From NCBI GenBank assembly GCA_964392345.1, contig CAYMPQ010000039.1, positions 1 through 15,929 on the forward strand: a stretch of DNA of 15,929 nucleotides, written 5' to 3'. The notes under the pieces are model-generated. The model was not told where the DNA came from and ran no database searches. It saw only the letters and a list, made by a program, of their open reading frames with translations. A program made the translations under genes and the position numbers. The stretch's first letter is position 1; every line of letters starts with the position of its first letter. The stretch comes from JAUVXY01 sp964392345 (GTDB taxonomy: Bacteria; Actinomycetota; Humimicrobiia; Humimicrobiales; Humimicrobiaceae). Below, in pieces: positions 14,712-15,929 of this stretch.

Positions 14712-15599
14712 ATGGGCACATATATCATAATATTTGCATGTTATATATTTTTTTGTTCTGGCTTATTTTTCCAGGCTAAAAGAAGCAATTTTAGTTATAA
14801 AGCAGAAAACAGGCGGGCGCGTAGTAGAAAAAGTTTTAGTAAAAAATTTTTAGCAAAGATAAATTTAGCAGCAGGCAGGACTGGCTGCAGTGTAGAAAGC
14901 ATGTACGGGCCTGAAAGCAGGAAAAGATACCGTGAAATTTTAGATACGCTGGCTAACGGAAAAGACCTGGGTATAACGCTTGGGTCCTTTATTGGCTATA
15001 AAATAATTTTATTAGCCTTGTTTATGATAGCAGGTTGTTTTGCCGGCAGCAGTTTTCCAGTTTCAATTATTTTGGGTTTGGTATTTGGGCTAACAGGCTA
15101 CTTTGTGCCGGATTTATTGATAAAAAGATATAGAGGGAAAAGATTTAAAGAAATAAATGATGACATTCCATATATTGTTGACTTGCTCTATATAGCAACT
15201 TTATCAGGGCAGAATATTTATAATGCAATAAAAATTGTTGTTGAAAAGTATGACGGTATTGTTTGCCGGGAGCTATCAAAGTTCTTAAGGGATGTCGACC
15301 TTGGCAAAGGAAAGTTGCAAGCATACAAAAATGTGCTGGATAGGAATAACACAGAAGACTTTAAAAATTTAGTTTTCCTGCTGATGCAGGCAGAAAGATA
15401 CGGTTCCCCTATCAGTGAAGTTTTAAAACAGAAGTCAAATTACATAAAATTTGAGATTTCCCAGAATTTAGAGAGAAAGTCCAGAAAAATAGCTACAGCA
15501 ATGCTGTTCCCGCTGGTCTTCCTGATACTTCCATCTTTTGTAATACTTGTGTGCGGTCCGCTTATATCCCTGGTTGGGGGAAACTTTCTACTTTCTTAA
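14712..15599 (+). CDS. tadC: Tad pilus platform protein TadC
   Basis: This 295-residue membrane protein has an N-terminal hydrophobic segment (about 2-19), two more around residues 96-137, then the cytoplasmic T2SSF domain (INDDIPYIVDLLYIATLSGQ onward) with YGSPISEVL. It ends with the typical RKIATAMLFPLVFLILPSF segment (a PLVLFILP-type TadC signature) and a final membrane helix. It pairs with TadB in the platform. It starts 10 bases after tadB with only a weak ribosome site, consistent with coupled translation. Confidence 0.92.
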   Translation: MGTYIIIFACYIFFCSGLFFQAKRSNFSYKAENRRARSRKSFSKKFLAKINLAAGRTGCSVESMYGPESRKRYREILDTLANGKDLGITLGSFIGYKIILLALFMIAGCFAGSSFPVSIILGLVFGLTGYFVPDLLIKRYRGKRFKEINDDIPYIVDLLYIATLSGQNIYNAIKIVVEKYDGIVCRELSKFLRDVDLGKGKLQAYKNVLDRNNTEDFKNLVFLLMQAERYGSPISEVLKQKSNYIKFEISQNLERKSRKIATAMLFPLVFLILPSFVILVCGPLISLVGGNFLLS

Positions 15600-15624
15600 G
15601 CATATTATGTTTTATGGATCGTTT

Positions 15625-15678
15625 TGAAAGGAGGTGATGCTGTTAAGTTATTCTGATATTTAAGGTGAAAGGAGGTGA
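15625..15678 (+). promoter_or_regulatory. Tandem strong Shine-Dalgarno repeats with a mini-ORF before the pilin
   Basis: The 13-mer TGAAAGGAGGTGA occurs twice, at 15625-15637 and 15666-15678. Its AAAGGAGGTGA core is complementary to the usual 3' end of bacterial 16S rRNA over 11 bases, far more than other genes in the window. The first copy leads directly into an 8-codon frame, ATG 15637 to TAA 15661-15663 (MLLSYSDI). The second copy overlaps the GTG start of the pilin. Strong ribosome binding fits a highly expressed structural subunit. The mini-ORF may couple translation or act as a decoy; that is inference. Confidence 0.5.
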
Positions 15679-15833
15679 AGGAAATAAAGTTTTTAAAAGT
15701 GAGAAACAAAATAAAATTTTGGTGCCAGAATGGTCAATCAACCCTTGAGTATGCTCTTGTTATGGTGATTGCTGGAATAATCAGCGCAATTTTAGTTGCA
15801 GTAGCTATCAGGAAGAATGTATCATTCATATAA
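15675..15833 (+). CDS. flp: Flp-type prepilin (short type IVb pilin)
   Basis: This 52-residue protein has a short basic leader (KEIKFLKVRNKIKFW) ending in G20. The mature start QSTLEYALVMVIAGI follows, with Glu at +5 and Tyr at +6, the hallmark G/xxxxEY of Flp prepilins cut by TadV/CpaA-type peptidase. The rest is a single hydrophobic helix (about 27-45) and a short basic tail, the usual size and shape for Flp. GTG 15675 is the only standard start after the upstream stop (15666-15668) that includes the whole leader. AAGGTG (15662-15667) lies 7 bases before it. GTG 15699 would give a shorter leader. A strong GGAGGTGA (15671-15678) also points to ATA 15684, so the exact start is unsure. It follows tadC by 75 bases. 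Confidence 0.8.
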   Translation: MKEIKFLKVRNKIKFWCQNGQSTLEYALVMVIAGIISAILVAVAIRKNVSFI

Positions 15834-15929
15834 GACGATATTAATGAAATAAGTTTTTTGATATTTAGTTACAGTACTATTTTATCTCATTCCAGTAGCA
15901 TTTTATTCTATCTTCAAGCCTATAAGTAC

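Overview
This is an AT-rich bacterial window whose genes favour AGA/AGG for arginine and ATA for isoleucine. TTG and GTG starts (trpC, the RRM gene, the pilin) are mixed with ATG starts. Operon structure, strong Shine-Dalgarno sequences and sigma-70-type promoters show it is bacterial. It carries a full tryptophan operon, a Tad/Flp pilus operon and a small RRM RNA-binding protein. That mix would fit an uncultivated low-GC anaerobe (for example a Humimicrobiia/OPB41-like actinomycetote, an Atribacterota-like lineage or a clostridial one), but the lineage is a guess from gene content alone.

Layout. (1) Positions 1-333 are relic DNA: two identical 55-bp direct repeats, a perfect 10-bp hairpin between them, and the 3' stump of an XRE-type regulator. 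(2) 428-1047 is a two-gene toxin-antitoxin module (ribbon-helix-helix antitoxin and PIN-family toxin) with its own promoter. (3) 1257-3142 is an FGGY sugar kinase followed by a DUF192 protein. (4) 3195-3635 on the minus strand is an RRM protein with its own promoter. (5) 3836-4312 is a long trp leader: promoter, a 41-codon leader ORF with two Trp codons near its 3' end, several alternative RNA pairings, and a 17-bp terminator hairpin just before trpE. (6) 4313-10628 is trpE-D-C-F-B-A, all on the plus strand. No trpG is present. (7) 10629-11007 is a non-coding gap with a promoter and a possible minus-strand gene remnant. (8) 11008-15833 is a Tad (tight adherence) type IVc pilus operon: cpaB/rcpC, cpaE/tadZ, tadA/cpaF, tadB, tadC and a short Flp-type prepilin. 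The operon probably continues past the window edge.

How the genes work together. The trp operon converts chorismate to tryptophan. TrpE needs a glutamine amidotransferase partner, which must be encoded elsewhere (perhaps a shared PabA/TrpG). The leader suggests control by ribosome-mediated transcription attenuation. In the Tad operon, TadA is the assembly ATPase, TadB and TadC the membrane platform, TadZ the localisation ATPase, CpaB a periplasmic or cell-envelope component, and Flp the pilin. The prepilin peptidase (TadV/CpaA) is not in view.

The most interesting non-coding signals are the trp attenuator with its long-range pairing across a pair of back-to-back hairpins, and the tandem near-perfect anti-Shine-Dalgarno complements with a mini-ORF just before the pilin. 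I see no clearly novel multi-gene system.
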